Assembly: GCF_037023145.1 (NCBI RefSeq)
Contig: NZ_CP146091.1
Span: 2,604,001-2,668,000, forward strand
Direction of reading: 5' to 3'
DNA from: Ralstonia sp. RRA
GTDB lineage: Bacteria; Pseudomonadota; Gammaproteobacteria; Burkholderiales; Burkholderiaceae
DNA length: 64,000 bases
Below the pieces are notes generated by a model. The model ran no database searches, had not been told where the DNA came from, and saw only the letters and a program-made list of their open reading frames with translations. Position 1 is the first letter of the stretch, and each line of letters opens with the position of its first letter. Position numbers and translations under genes: made by a program. Shown in pieces: positions 9,830-18,783 of the stretch.

Positions 9830-10723
9830 TCAGACTGACTCAACGATCCGCAGAGAGTAGTCGGTTGCGCGCACGTCCTTCGTGAGCGCGCCGACGGAGA
9901 TGCGGTCCACGCCCGTCTCGGCAAACGCGCGGATCGTGTCGATGTTCACCCCGCCAGACACCTCCAGCAGCGCCCTGCCCGCCGTCACGCGCACGGCCTC
10001 GCGCATGGCGGGCGTATCGAAGTTATCAAGCAGCACGGACGTGGCGCCGGCCGCCAACGCTTCATCCAGCTGCGCGAGCGTTTCCACCTCAACCTGAATC
10101 GACACCCCTGCGTTCAGCGCCTGCGCTGCACGCAAGGCCGCCGTCACGCCGCCCGCCGCAGCGATGTGGTTTTCCTTGATGAGGATGCCGTCGTACAGCG
10201 CCAGGCGCTGGTTCTCACCGCCGCCAATACGCACCGCGTATTTCTGCGCCAGGCGCAGACCGGGCATCGTCTTGCGTGTATCGAGCACGCGAGCACGTGT
10301 ACCCGCAATGACGCCGACATAGCGCGCTGTTGCGGTCGCCACGCCGGAGAGCAACTGCAGGAAATTCAGCGACGGGCGCTCGGCGGTCAGCAGCGAACGC
10401 GCCGGGCCCTCGATCTCGCACACCACCGAATCGGGCGCCATGCGGTCGCCCTCCTGCTGCTGCCAGGTCACGCGCAGCGCCGGGTCCACCGCGCGCATGC
10501 AGGCGTCGAACCAAGGCGTGCCGCACAGCACGGCGTCTTCACGCACGATCACGCGCGCGCGCGCATGGCGATCGGCAGGAACCAGCAAGCCCGTGCGATC
10601 CCCCGTACCGACGTCCTCGGCAATCGCAACGGCCACATTGGCTGCCAGCGCTTCGCGCAGCGCCGGGCCAAAGCTATCGAAAATCGCCTGCGCGGCGTTC
10701 ATGTTCATCTGAGTCGCCGTCAT
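9830..10723 (-). CDS. nadC: Quinolinate phosphoribosyltransferase (carboxylating) NadC
   Basis: This enzyme turns quinolinate and PRPP into nicotinate mononucleotide with loss of CO2. The 297 residues contain [13 protein letters not shown], the active-site segment [14 protein letters not shown], and the phosphate-binding ends [25 protein letters not shown]. Its ATG overlaps the nadA TGA by four bases (ATGA), so nadA and nadC are coupled. It ends against nadB with no spacer and no obvious terminator. Confidence 0.96.
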   Translation of the reverse strand: MTATQMNMNAAQAIFDSFGPALREALAANVAVAIAEDVGTGDRTGLLVPADRHARARVIVREDAVLCGTPWFDACMRAVDPALRVTWQQQEGDRMAPDSVVCEIEGPARSLLTAERPSLNFLQLLSGVATATARYVGVIAGTRARVLDTRKTMPGLRLAQKYAVRIGGGENQRLALYDGILIKENHIAAAGGVTAALRAAQALNAGVSIQVEVETLAQLDEALAAGATSVLLDNFDTPAMREAVRVTAGRALLEVSGGVNIDTIRAFAETGVDRISVGALTKDVRATDYSLRIVESV

Positions 10724-11868
10724 GCCGGGCCAATTCCTTGAAAAAGCTGTGCGTTGGCCGCCAGATCACCCTGCGGTCGGACCGCGGCCTTCTCACGTGC
10801 GGAGAAATCAAGCATGCGGTCAATGCAGACCACGGCCTGTTTGCCGATCATCGGATCGACGTGGATTTCGTTGCGGCCGGTTTCCAGCACCTCGGCCAGG
10901 TTCGTAAGCGCGTTCATCGCCATCCACGGGCAATGCGCACAGCTCTTGCAAGTGGCGCTGTTGCCGGCGGTCGGTGCTTCGATGAAGCGCTTGCCCGGCG
11001 CAGCCATGCGCATCTTGTGCAGGATGCCGTTGTCGGTCGCCACGATGAACTCCTGCGCCGACAGCGACTGTGCTGCCGCAATCAGCTGCGAGGTCGAGCC
11101 CACCACGTCCGCCTGCGCTACCACCGAGGCAGGCGATTCTGGATGCACAAGGATCTTCGCGTTCGGGTGCTCGGCGCGCAGCAAGTCCAGCTCGACACTC
11201 TTGAACTCGTCATGCACGAGGCACGAGCCCTGCCACATGAGCATGTCGGCGCCAGTCTGCTGCTGGATGTAGTTGCCAAGATGGCGATCCGGTGCCCAGA
11301 GAATCTTTTTTCCCTGCTCGTGCAGGTGCTTCACGATCTTCAGGCCGATGGAAGAGGTCACCATCCAGTCCGCGCGTGCCTTCACGGCGGCACTGGTGTT
11401 GGCATAGACGACCACGGTGCGATCCGGATGCGCGTCGCAGAAAGCCGCGAACTCATCCGGCGGACAGCCCAGATCGAGCGAGCAGGTCGCATCCAGATCC
11501 GGCATCAGCACGGTTTTTTCCGGGCTGAGGATCTTGGCGGTTTCGCCCATGAAGCGCACACCCGCCACGACCAGCGTCTTGGCCGAATGGTCGCGACCAA
11601 AGCGCGCCATCTCCAGCGAATCCGACACGCAGCCACCGGTTTCCTCGGCCAGATCCTGGAGGTCGGCATCCACGTAGTAATGCGCGACCAGCACGGCCTC
11701 GCGCTCCTTGAGCAGGCGCTTGATGCGGGCCTTCAGCTCGTCGCGCTCCTCGCGCGACAACACGGGCGGTACCTTGGCCCAGGCGTGGGCGACACAGCTG
11801 GCGCCGGACTGCTCTTCGGTAAGCATGTCCGGGCGATCGAATTCAACCGTCTTGATGTGGGCTTCCAT
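10720..11868 (-). CDS. nadA: Quinolinate synthase NadA
   Basis: This 4Fe-4S enzyme condenses iminoaspartate with dihydroxyacetone phosphate to quinolinate. The 382 residues contain [20 protein letters not shown], the Cys in [15 protein letters not shown], and the C-terminal [11 protein letters not shown] cluster ligands. The open frame runs 15 codons further up, but the ATG at 11866-11868 ([10 protein letters not shown]) has a GGGGAGACC ribosome-binding site. The first gene of nadA-nadC. Confidence 0.96.
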   Translation of the reverse strand: MEAHIKTVEFDRPDMLTEEQSGASCVAHAWAKVPPVLSREERDELKARIKRLLKEREAVLVAHYYVDADLQDLAEETGGCVSDSLEMARFGRDHSAKTLVVAGVRFMGETAKILSPEKTVLMPDLDATCSLDLGCPPDEFAAFCDAHPDRTVVVYANTSAAVKARADWMVTSSIGLKIVKHLHEQGKKILWAPDRHLGNYIQQQTGADMLMWQGSCLVHDEFKSVELDLLRAEHPNAKILVHPESPASVVAQADVVGSTSQLIAAAQSLSAQEFIVATDNGILHKMRMAAPGKRFIEAPTAGNSATCKSCAHCPWMAMNALTNLAEVLETGRNEIHVDPMIGKQAVVCIDRMLDFSAREKAAVRPQGDLAANAQLFQGIGPA

Positions 11869-12010
11869 GATGGTCTCCCCGTCCGGCAGGGCGCCGCGCA
11901 GCTTGCGTGGCAATGAAACGGACGGCGTGTGAGGAGGACACGTGCCGCGATGCGCTCTCGTGGGCGATTCGTGCGGCCTGTTAAACGTGTGATTTAACGC
12001 AGTTTACCCA

Positions 12011-12040
12011 AAAGAAAAGCCCCGCTGCGGAGCGGGGCTT
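12011..12040 (-). terminator. Terminator below the fatty-acid desaturase gene
   Basis: A 10-bp perfect stem (aagccccgct / agcggggctt) with loop gcgg is followed on the minus strand by TTTTCTTTTG. It lies about 20 bp past the desaturase stop. A shorter T-tract makes it weak on the plus strand. Confidence 0.85.
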
Positions 12041-12059
12041 CACCTATGAAACAGGAAAC

Positions 12060-13250
12060 TCAGGCGTAGCGGCGCAGACGCAGGGCAAATTCCTGCAGTG
12101 CGTGGATACCGCTTTCCTCGGCGCGCTTGCACCAGTCCTGCAGTTGGTGCAGCAGTTGCTCACGCGTGGCGTTCGAACGACCCCAGAGGGCGCCCAGCTC
12201 GCGGCGCATTTCTACGAAGGTGTGCAGCGACGAGTGATCCGACACGATTTGCGAGAGCTGCTCGCGCTGCGGTGCGCCCAGCTTGGTTTCATCGCGGTGG
12301 AACCACTTGCGGGCCGGCTTCAGCGCACGGTATTCCACGTCGCGCGATTCCTTCAGCTTGGCCAGCTCCTGGCGGTAAGCTGCCTTGACAGTCTTGGCGT
12401 AGCGGGCCATCACGTCGTAGCGGTTGGCGATGATGGCCTCCAGCGTGTTCTGGTCAACCGGCTTCGCATCCACAAAGCGTGCCTTGGGCGCCACTTTCTT
12501 GACCTTGGCCAGACCAACGATCTCCAGCGCGCGGATGTAGCCCCAGCCGATGTCGAACTCGTACCACTTGACCGAGAACTTGGCCGACGTGGCGTACGTG
12601 TGGTGGTTATTGTGCAGCTCTTCGCCCCCGATGATCAGGCCCCACGGCGACACGTTGGTCGAGGCGTCTTCGCAGTCGAAATTGCGATAGCCCCAGTAGT
12701 GGCCCAGACCGTTGATGATGCCGGCAGCATTGATCGGAATCCACAGCATCTGGACCGCCCACACCGTCAGGCCGATCGCGCCAAACATCAGCACGTCTAG
12801 GATCAGCATCAGGCCAACGCCTTGCCACGTGAACTTGGAGTACAGGTTGTGCTCGATCCAGTCGTCCGGCGTGCCGTGGCTGAACTTCTGGATGGTTTCC
12901 TGGTTCTTGGCCTCGGCGCGATACAACTCGGCGCCTTCCAGCAACACCTTGCGGATGCCACGCGTCTGCGGGCTGTGCGGATCGTCTTCGGTTTCGCACT
13001 TGGCGTGATGCTTGCGGTGGATGGCCGTCCATTCACGCGTGACCATACCGGTCGTCAACCACAGCCAGAATCGGAAGAAGTGCGCGGGAATCGGATGCAG
13101 GTCCAGCGCGCGGTGCGCCATACAGCGGTGCAGGAAAATCGTGACAGCGGCGATGGTGATATGCGTCACCACCAGCGTGAAAATCAGGATTTGCCACCAA
13201 GCCCAATCCAGGGTGCCGTTGGCAAGGAAATTCAGAAAGGAGTCGATCAA
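12060..13250 (-). CDS. Membrane fatty-acid (acyl-CoA) desaturase
   Basis: This is a membrane di-iron desaturase, likely delta-9 type, that introduces double bonds into fatty acyl chains. The three histidine boxes are plain: HRCMAH, HRKHH and HNNHH, set between hydrophobic segments. No ATG fits the family start. A TTG at 13248-13250 is preceded by GGAG seven to ten bases upstream and gives 396 residues beginning LIDSFLNFLANGTLDW; it is preferred over the longer frame reaching 13325. The last ~120 residues form a soluble, charged C-terminal extension beyond the catalytic core. Confidence 0.88.
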   Translation of the reverse strand: MIDSFLNFLANGTLDWAWWQILIFTLVVTHITIAAVTIFLHRCMAHRALDLHPIPAHFFRFWLWLTTGMVTREWTAIHRKHHAKCETEDDPHSPQTRGIRKVLLEGAELYRAEAKNQETIQKFSHGTPDDWIEHNLYSKFTWQGVGLMLILDVLMFGAIGLTVWAVQMLWIPINAAGIINGLGHYWGYRNFDCEDASTNVSPWGLIIGGEELHNNHHTYATSAKFSVKWYEFDIGWGYIRALEIVGLAKVKKVAPKARFVDAKPVDQNTLEAIIANRYDVMARYAKTVKAAYRQELAKLKESRDVEYRALKPARKWFHRDETKLGAPQREQLSQIVSDHSSLHTFVEMRRELGALWGRSNATREQLLHQLQDWCKRAEESGIHALQEFALRLRRYA

Positions 13251-13636
13251 AGTGTTCTCCGTGGTCAACTCGGGGTGATCAAAGCAGCCTAGGTCGAAAG
13301 CGACGTTGCTGCCTCTTGAGGCCATCCGCTGCTGCAGCGTTGCAAGGTTGCAAGCTCACAACAGTGGGGTCGTCTTGGCGGGGAATCGGGTGTTGGCACC
13401 CGGCTTGCGCGTCACATCGGCGAGCGTCCTATCGCCGGTCATGTGACCTCCGCCCCAGCGCAATGCAAGCTGTTTGCGGCGCTTTGCCGCAAGTGAAAGC
13501 CACTGCGACGGTGCCGTCTGATCCTTTGTGGGAGCATCCAGCATTTTAACCGAATACCCCCTCTATTCCATGAGGGAAAACCGTCAGTTTGACCCAGAAC
13601 AAGGGGCATCGTTCCTGACGGTGGCGTGCTAGACCA
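13251..13636. other. Intergenic region between desaturase and MscS-type genes
   Basis: This 386-bp stretch must hold the desaturase promoter, since that gene is read leftward from 13250. The upstream MscS-type gene also reads leftward and ends at 13637. I see no convincing gene, clear terminator hairpin or consensus promoter in it. Confidence 0.5.
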
Positions 13637-15001
13637 TCAGGCCGGCGCAGATGGAGCGTCGGATGGGGCGTTCGCATCACCCGCGGCGCCTTGCTGCAGC
13701 GCCAGTGGCCCCAGCACACGCACTTCGCGCTGCGGATACGGGATCTCGATCCCCGCCTCCTTGAAGCGGCGATAGATGGCGCGGTTCAAGCCGGACTGCA
13801 CGCCCAGCTTGCCGTTGTGCGGGTCATTGATCCACACGCCCAACTCATACTCGATGCCGCTATCGGCAAACAAGGCCATGAAGGCGGCAGGGGCCGGGTC
13901 GGTCAGCACGCGCGGAACCCCTTCGGCGCATTGCACGAGTAGCGCGAGCACCGCTTCCGGGTCCGCCGCATACGACGCCTGCACCCGCACCGCCACGCGC
14001 ACCGTGCCGCGCTCGTTATGGTTCTGCACCGCCTGCGCGACCATCAGCTCGTTCGGCACCAGCGTGTCGCCGTCGCCGTTGCGCACCACGGTGTAGCGCG
14101 TGCGGATCTGCGTGACGATGCCGGTATAGGTGCTGACCGTGATCTGATCGCCCAGCTTGAGCGAGCGCTCCAGCAGGATGATGAAGCCCGAGACGTAGTT
14201 GCTGGCGATCTTCTGCAAGCCGAAGCCCAGGCCCACACCCAGCGCGCCGCCAAACACCGACAGCACCGTCAGGTCGATCCCCACCAGCGACAGGCTCAGC
14301 AGCAGCGACACCAGCAGCAACACCGCCTTGGCCACGCGCGAGAGCACCACCTTCAGGTTGGCGTCGATGGCCTTGGCGCGCGTGATGCGGCTGTCCAGCC
14401 ACGAGCCGAACCACATTGCGACCAGCACGGTGAGCAGGATCCACACCGCCCCCATCAGCATGGCCGCAAGGCTCACCTTCTGCTTGCCGCCGATCGCGAA
14501 CCGGATGCCGTCCAGATAATCGATCACGTCACCCAGCACGCCCAGCACGTAGAGCACCATGCCGATCCACATCAAGGTGGTCAGCACACGCTGAACCAGC
14601 ACCAGCATGCCGTGCAGTTCGCCATTGGCCGACAGCACGCGGCGCAGCACGTAAAACGTGAGATACAGCATCGTCAGGCCGAACAGCGGAACCGCTGCCA
14701 GCCGGAACACGCTGATCGGCATCACACCCACCAGCGCATAGCGCGCCCCGAGCACCAGCAGCCAGCCAATCAGCGGGAACATCGCCCGCTCCAGGCTCGA
14801 CCACGCGAAGCGCAGTGCGAACGTGTCATTCACGTGGCCCGCGTGCAGGCGCCGTGCAATGGGCCGCGCCATCAGCCAGGCGGCGCCCAGCAGCAGCACG
14901 AGCACGCCCAGCTGCCAGATGAAGCGCGGGCCGCCCAGATCAGAGACGATGTCGCCGATCATGTGGCCCAGTGCGATGTGGTTCAGAGGCAGTTCGTTCA
15001 T
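13637..15001 (-). CDS. Mechanosensitive ion channel (MscS family)
   Basis: This 454-residue inner-membrane protein has five or more hydrophobic segments followed by the MscS pore helix and beta domain. The pore region is recognisable as FGGALGVGLGFGLQKIASNYVSGFIILLERSLKLGD, and the beta domain continues with VSTYTGIVTQIRTRYTVVRNGDGDTLVPN. It is longer than E. coli MscS (286 aa) because of extra N-terminal membrane segments. The expected role is pressure release on osmotic downshock. No partner gene is nearby in the same operon. Confidence 0.9.
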   Translation of the reverse strand: MNELPLNHIALGHMIGDIVSDLGGPRFIWQLGVLVLLLGAAWLMARPIARRLHAGHVNDTFALRFAWSSLERAMFPLIGWLLVLGARYALVGVMPISVFRLAAVPLFGLTMLYLTFYVLRRVLSANGELHGMLVLVQRVLTTLMWIGMVLYVLGVLGDVIDYLDGIRFAIGGKQKVSLAAMLMGAVWILLTVLVAMWFGSWLDSRITRAKAIDANLKVVLSRVAKAVLLLVSLLLSLSLVGIDLTVLSVFGGALGVGLGFGLQKIASNYVSGFIILLERSLKLGDQITVSTYTGIVTQIRTRYTVVRNGDGDTLVPNELMVAQAVQNHNERGTVRVAVRVQASYAADPEAVLALLVQCAEGVPRVLTDPAPAAFMALFADSGIEYELGVWINDPHNGKLGVQSGLNRAIYRRFKEAGIEIPYPQREVRVLGPLALQQGAAGDANAPSDAPSAPA

Positions 15002-15026
15002 CCGAGACGTCGATTATTGGGCACCG

Positions 15027-15596
15027 TCATTGCGCGCGATAGGGCAACGCATCACTCACATGCTTCTGCCAGTTGGCGGCGTAGCGCTGCGCTAGGTCGG
15101 CATCGCCGCGCACGATCAGCACGTTCTCGGCGTTGCCGCGCTGCGCGGTCTGCGTGAAATTGAAGCTGCCGGTCACCAACACCGGATGCGGCCCGCGCGC
15201 GTCGATCACGATGACCTTGTTGTGCGCGTTCTTGTAGCGCACCTCCAGCCACACGGGGATACCGGCGTTGGCGACTTCAGGGATGCGGCTGCCGTTTGAA
15301 CGCATCATCTGCTCGCGGTCGGCCAGCACGCGCACATCCACGCCGCGCTGGTGCGCCGCCAGCAACGCCCGCGTGATCGCCTTGTTCGAGAGCAGGTAGG
15401 CCTGCACCAATACCTGCTCACGGGCTTGGTCTATGGCGTCGGCCAGCAACCCTTCGATGTCGTCGTCCGGCGTGAAGGCCGCCTGCACCGTGCCCTTGGC
15501 GGGCTGCACCGGCGGCGTGTTGCGTGCCTGGGCGATGCCGCCCGCGCTGAAGGCCAACGCGGTGACCAACAGCAAACCCAGCCGGCGCAACATCAT
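15027..15596 (-). CDS. Exported phospholipase D-like (single HKD motif) protein
   Basis: This 189-residue protein starts with a signal peptide (residues 1-24, ending AQA) and carries one HKD motif, HNKVIVID at about residues 125-132, followed by GSFNFT at 143-148. Single-HKD proteins of this size resemble Nuc-type endonucleases, which act as dimers; a lipase role is also possible. Its ATG overlaps the TGA of the upstream methyltransferase gene (ATGATG). The much longer open frame to 15941 is an artefact of overlap with that gene. Confidence 0.88.
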   Translation of the reverse strand: MMLRRLGLLLVTALAFSAGGIAQARNTPPVQPAKGTVQAAFTPDDDIEGLLADAIDQAREQVLVQAYLLSNKAITRALLAAHQRGVDVRVLADREQMMRSNGSRIPEVANAGIPVWLEVRYKNAHNKVIVIDARGPHPVLVTGSFNFTQTAQRGNAENVLIVRGDADLAQRYAANWQKHVSDALPYRAQ

Positions 15597-17002
15597 GCGC
15601 GGCGCTCCAGCACAGCCGCGAAGAAGCCATCGGTCTGATGCACCTGCGGATACAGCTCCAGGTACGGGCCCATCTCCAGCGCGATCTTCTGCGCAGCCAG
15701 CACCTCGCCGGCAGGCACGAGCATGAAGTCTTCGTGCGCGGCCAGGAACTGCTCGACCACCTGTTGGTTCTCGCGCGCCAGCACACTGCACGTCGCGTAG
15801 ACGAGGCGACCACCCGGCTTCAACAGCCGCGCCGCCGAGGCAAGAATCGACTGCTGCTTGGCCGACATCTCTTCCACGGCCTGCGCAGATTGACGCCACT
15901 TCAGGTCTGGATTGCGGCGCAGCGTGCCCAGCCCGCTGCACGGCGCGTCGACCAGCACGCGGTCGATCTTGCCGGCCAGGCGCTTGATCTTGGCATCGTG
16001 CTCGCTGTCGATGCGGCTCGGGTGTACGTTCGACAGGCCACTGCGCGCCAGGCGTGGGCCCAAATTGGACAGGCGTTTTTCCGATACGTCGAAGGCGTAC
16101 AGTCGCCCGGTCGAGCGCATCGCCGCGCCAATCGCCAGCGTCTTACCACCCGCGCCCGCGCAGAAGTCCACCACCATCTCGCCGCGCTTGGGCGCCAGGA
16201 GTTGGCACAGCAACTGGCTGCCCTCGTCCTGCACCTCGACCGTGCCGTTGGTGAAGATGTCGAGCTTGTTCAGCGCCGGCTTGCCCGCCAGGCGGATGCC
16301 CACCGGCGACAGCGGCGCCACAACGCCCTCGATACCGGCTTCGGCCAACGTGGCGAGCACCGCATCGCGTTCGCCCTTGAGCGTGTTGACGCGCAAATCC
16401 AGCGGCGCCGGCGTCAGCCAGGCCTGCGCAAGCGCCTCGGTGAATTCGGCGCCGTGTTGCGCGACCAGCGCATCGAACAGCCAGTCCGGCAGGTTGGCAC
16501 GCACGCGCGGCGCCAGAGCAGCACGATCGCGGAGTTCCCAACGGTCCAGCCATTCGGCCTCGGCCGGCGTCAGGAACGGGGCGATGGCCTCGCGGCCGGC
16601 GGTCTGCAGCAGACCGAGCACCACCAGGCGACGGCGCGCAGGGCCCGAGCCGCTCTCGGCAAACTGGCCGAATTCGACCTTGCGGCGCAGCACGGCAAAC
16701 GCCGCCTCGGCGATGATGCCGCGCTCGCGGTGGCCCAGTTCGTGGTGCTCACGGAAGTATTGGCTGACCACCATGTCGGCCGGCGCCGCAAAGTGCAGCA
16801 GGCGGGCGAGCACCTTGTCCAGGTGCTCGAAATGGCTGCCGTGCACGCCCGTGCGGGGGCGCGGCGCGCTGCGTTGCTGGGGCTTGCCCTGCGGCGCGCG
16901 ATACCACCCACCGCCACCCGCGCCGTGACCTGAACTCGGGCGCTTGTTGCCGCCACCGCTGTTACCACCGCCGTTGCGCGAACGCTGACGATCCTGACTC
17001 AT
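15593..17002 (-). CDS. RsmB/NOP-family rRNA cytosine-C5 methyltransferase
   Basis: This SAM-dependent RNA m5C methyltransferase has 469 residues. The SAM site is VVDFCAGAGGKTLAIG; the two catalytic cysteines lie in DAPCSGLGTLRRNPDLKW and YATCSVLARENQQVVE. An N-terminal tail of ~55 residues is rich in Gly, Arg, Ser and Gln and looks disordered. Family membership is sure; whether it modifies 16S C967 like RsmB is not. It overlaps purN upstream and the phospholipase D-like gene downstream by 4 nt each. Confidence 0.92.
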   Translation of the reverse strand: MSQDRQRSRNGGGNSGGGNKRPSSGHGAGGGGWYRAPQGKPQQRSAPRPRTGVHGSHFEHLDKVLARLLHFAAPADMVVSQYFREHHELGHRERGIIAEAAFAVLRRKVEFGQFAESGSGPARRRLVVLGLLQTAGREAIAPFLTPAEAEWLDRWELRDRAALAPRVRANLPDWLFDALVAQHGAEFTEALAQAWLTPAPLDLRVNTLKGERDAVLATLAEAGIEGVVAPLSPVGIRLAGKPALNKLDIFTNGTVEVQDEGSQLLCQLLAPKRGEMVVDFCAGAGGKTLAIGAAMRSTGRLYAFDVSEKRLSNLGPRLARSGLSNVHPSRIDSEHDAKIKRLAGKIDRVLVDAPCSGLGTLRRNPDLKWRQSAQAVEEMSAKQQSILASAARLLKPGGRLVYATCSVLARENQQVVEQFLAAHEDFMLVPAGEVLAAQKIALEMGPYLELYPQVHQTDGFFAAVLERRA

Positions 17003-17649
17003 GCTGCCTCCTGGGCGTCAACGCCAATAACCAGTTGCGACGCATCCGGCGAAACCCGGACCACGCCCTGCTCGACGCGCAAGCGTCCTTCCACAAACCA
17101 GCGCACAGCACGCGGATAGATCACATGCTCCTGCGTCAGCAGCCGCCCGGCCAGCGAGTCCGGCGTGTCGCCCTGCCGCACCTCGATGGCAGCCTGCAGC
17201 ACGATCGGGCCGTGGTCCAGCTCGGCGGTCACAAAATGGACCGTTGCGCCGTGCACCTTCACGCCCATGGCCAGCGCCTGCTCATGCGTATGCAACCCCG
17301 GGAAGCACGGCAGCAAAGACGGATGAATGTTCAACATGCGCCCGGCGTAATGATTGACGAAGCCCGGCGTCAGGATGCGCATGAAGCCCGCCAGCACGAC
17401 CAGGTCGGGCGAGAAGCCGTCGATGACCTGCGCCAGGGCGGTGTCGAAACTGTCGCGGTCGGGAAAGCCCTTGTGGTCGACCACCGCGGTGGCAATGCCG
17501 TGCGAGGCGGCAAATTTGAGGCCAGCTGCGTCGGGGCGGTTGGAGATCACGGCGGCAATGCGCCCGGGCCAACCCTCGGTCTGACAGGCACGAACGATGG
17601 CTTCCATATTCGAGCCACGTCCGGAAATGAGAATGACGATGTTTTTCAT
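16999..17649 (-). CDS. purN: Phosphoribosylglycinamide formyltransferase PurN
   Basis: This enzyme adds a formyl group from 10-formyl-THF to GAR in purine synthesis. The 216 residues begin MKNIVILISGRGSNMEAIV. The catalytic segment is MLNIHPSLLPCFPGLHTHEQAL with Asn and His, and the later Asp is in TAELDHGPIV. First gene of a three-gene leftward operon; the stop overlaps the methyltransferase start as ATGA. Confidence 0.96.
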   Translation of the reverse strand: MKNIVILISGRGSNMEAIVRACQTEGWPGRIAAVISNRPDAAGLKFAASHGIATAVVDHKGFPDRDSFDTALAQVIDGFSPDLVVLAGFMRILTPGFVNHYAGRMLNIHPSLLPCFPGLHTHEQALAMGVKVHGATVHFVTAELDHGPIVLQAAIEVRQGDTPDSLAGRLLTQEHVIYPRAVRWFVEGRLRVEQGVVRVSPDASQLVIGVDAQEAA

Positions 17650-18065
17650 CGCGGCATTTTATCAAGTGCGCCGCACTCCCCCGAGAAAATCCGCTGTGGC
17701 ACCCCGGGTGACGCCCCGGGGTGGCGCCACCAGGGCCGCGCCAGGCCCGCTTTTACCGGTAACGTGGTATTTAGCCGACGGGCTTCAGCAAAATCCCTCT
17801 CGTGCCGATAAAAACGGGCGTAGGGACGTTGGCGCGCTGCGCCGCGGTCTGATAATCTCGGCCCCATAATTGTCCGCGCACCCGGGGGTCGGGGTGCTGC
17901 CAGCGGTGATCCGTCGCATATCTCGCCAACGATCATCCTGCGCTGCAACATCGTGCGGTCGATAACCGTGACGGCTGATCGGCACCAAGCTTGACAGCCA
18001 CCGCCCGCGCCGGGTCGGCACGCGTTACAACAACAAGAGGGCACTGCCCTCACCGGGGAATAAGA
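17650..18065. other. Divergent intergenic region between purN and a response-regulator gene
   Basis: This 416-bp spacer must contain promoters for purN (leftward) and the response regulator (rightward). It contains a GC-rich inverted repeat, accccggg / cccggggt, at 17701-17722, about 50 bp upstream of the purN ATG, which could fold in the purN leader. I see no gene in it. Confidence 0.5.
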
Positions 18066-18731
18066 ATGACGAGCTCGCTGCGTAGCCTGCTGGTGGTCGA
18101 CGACCACCCTCTCGCCTTGTCTGGCACGACCACGTTTCTTGCACAAGCCTTGCCAGAAGTCCAGGTGCACGCGGCCATCGGCCGCCGCCAGGCACTGGCA
18201 CTCGTCGATGACGGTGTCCGCCCGGACGTCGTGCTGCTCGATGTATGGCTGTCCGACTGCACCGGCTTCGATGCCATGCGCGAGCTGCGCGGCAAGTTGC
18301 CCGAGGCACGCTTTGCCTTCATGTCGGCCGAGAACACACCTGAAATCGTCGCCAAGGCGCAAGCCCTGGGCGCCATCGGCTTCATCGGCAAGCATGCAGA
18401 TGCGCATGCGTTTTCCAAGGCGGTAGCCGGCATCTTCGGTGGGGATTCGTCGTTCCCGTCGGAAGACGATCTGGGCGGCACCAATGGCAAGGGCGGTGCC
18501 TCACACGGCATCCCTATCACGCCGGCTGAGCTGGGCCTGACGCCGCGTCAGGGCTCGGTGCTGGCGCTGCTGCTCGAGGGCCTGCCGAACAAGTCCATCG
18601 CTCGCCAACTGGGGCTGACGGAGAACACCGTCAAGGAACACGTCTCGGCGATCCTGCAGCGGCTGGGCGTGCGCACGCGCATCCAGATCATCTCGCGCAT
18701 GGAGCGCTTCCGCCTGACCGGCGCGGCTTGA
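18066..18731 (+). CDS. Response regulator, receiver plus LuxR-type HTH
   Basis: This 221-residue NarL/FixJ-type regulator has a receiver domain (residues 1-125) with acidic pair DDH and phosphoacceptor Asp in VVLLDVWLSD, and a C-terminal LuxR-type HTH (about 155-215) with LTPRQGSVLALLLEGLPNKSIARQLGLTENTVKEH. The start at 18066 has a GGGGAA ribosome-binding site; the open frame reaching 17991 lacks one. It faces a hybrid histidine kinase, its probable partner. Confidence 0.92.
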   Translation: MTSSLRSLLVVDDHPLALSGTTTFLAQALPEVQVHAAIGRRQALALVDDGVRPDVVLLDVWLSDCTGFDAMRELRGKLPEARFAFMSAENTPEIVAKAQALGAIGFIGKHADAHAFSKAVAGIFGGDSSFPSEDDLGGTNGKGGASHGIPITPAELGLTPRQGSVLALLLEGLPNKSIARQLGLTENTVKEHVSAILQRLGVRTRIQIISRMERFRLTGAA

Positions 18732-18746
18732 TCGCCTGATCGGATC

Positions 18747-18771
18747 GCGGCGCCGCATTCGACGGCGCCGC
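18747..18771. terminator. Hairpin between convergent response-regulator and kinase genes
   Basis: A 9-bp perfect stem (gcggcgccg / cggcgccgc) with a 7-base loop lies between two converging stops. There is no clear T-run on either side, so it may only weakly terminate, or may work by blocking read-through in both directions. Confidence 0.5.
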
Positions 18772-18783
18772 CGCCCTCTTACC

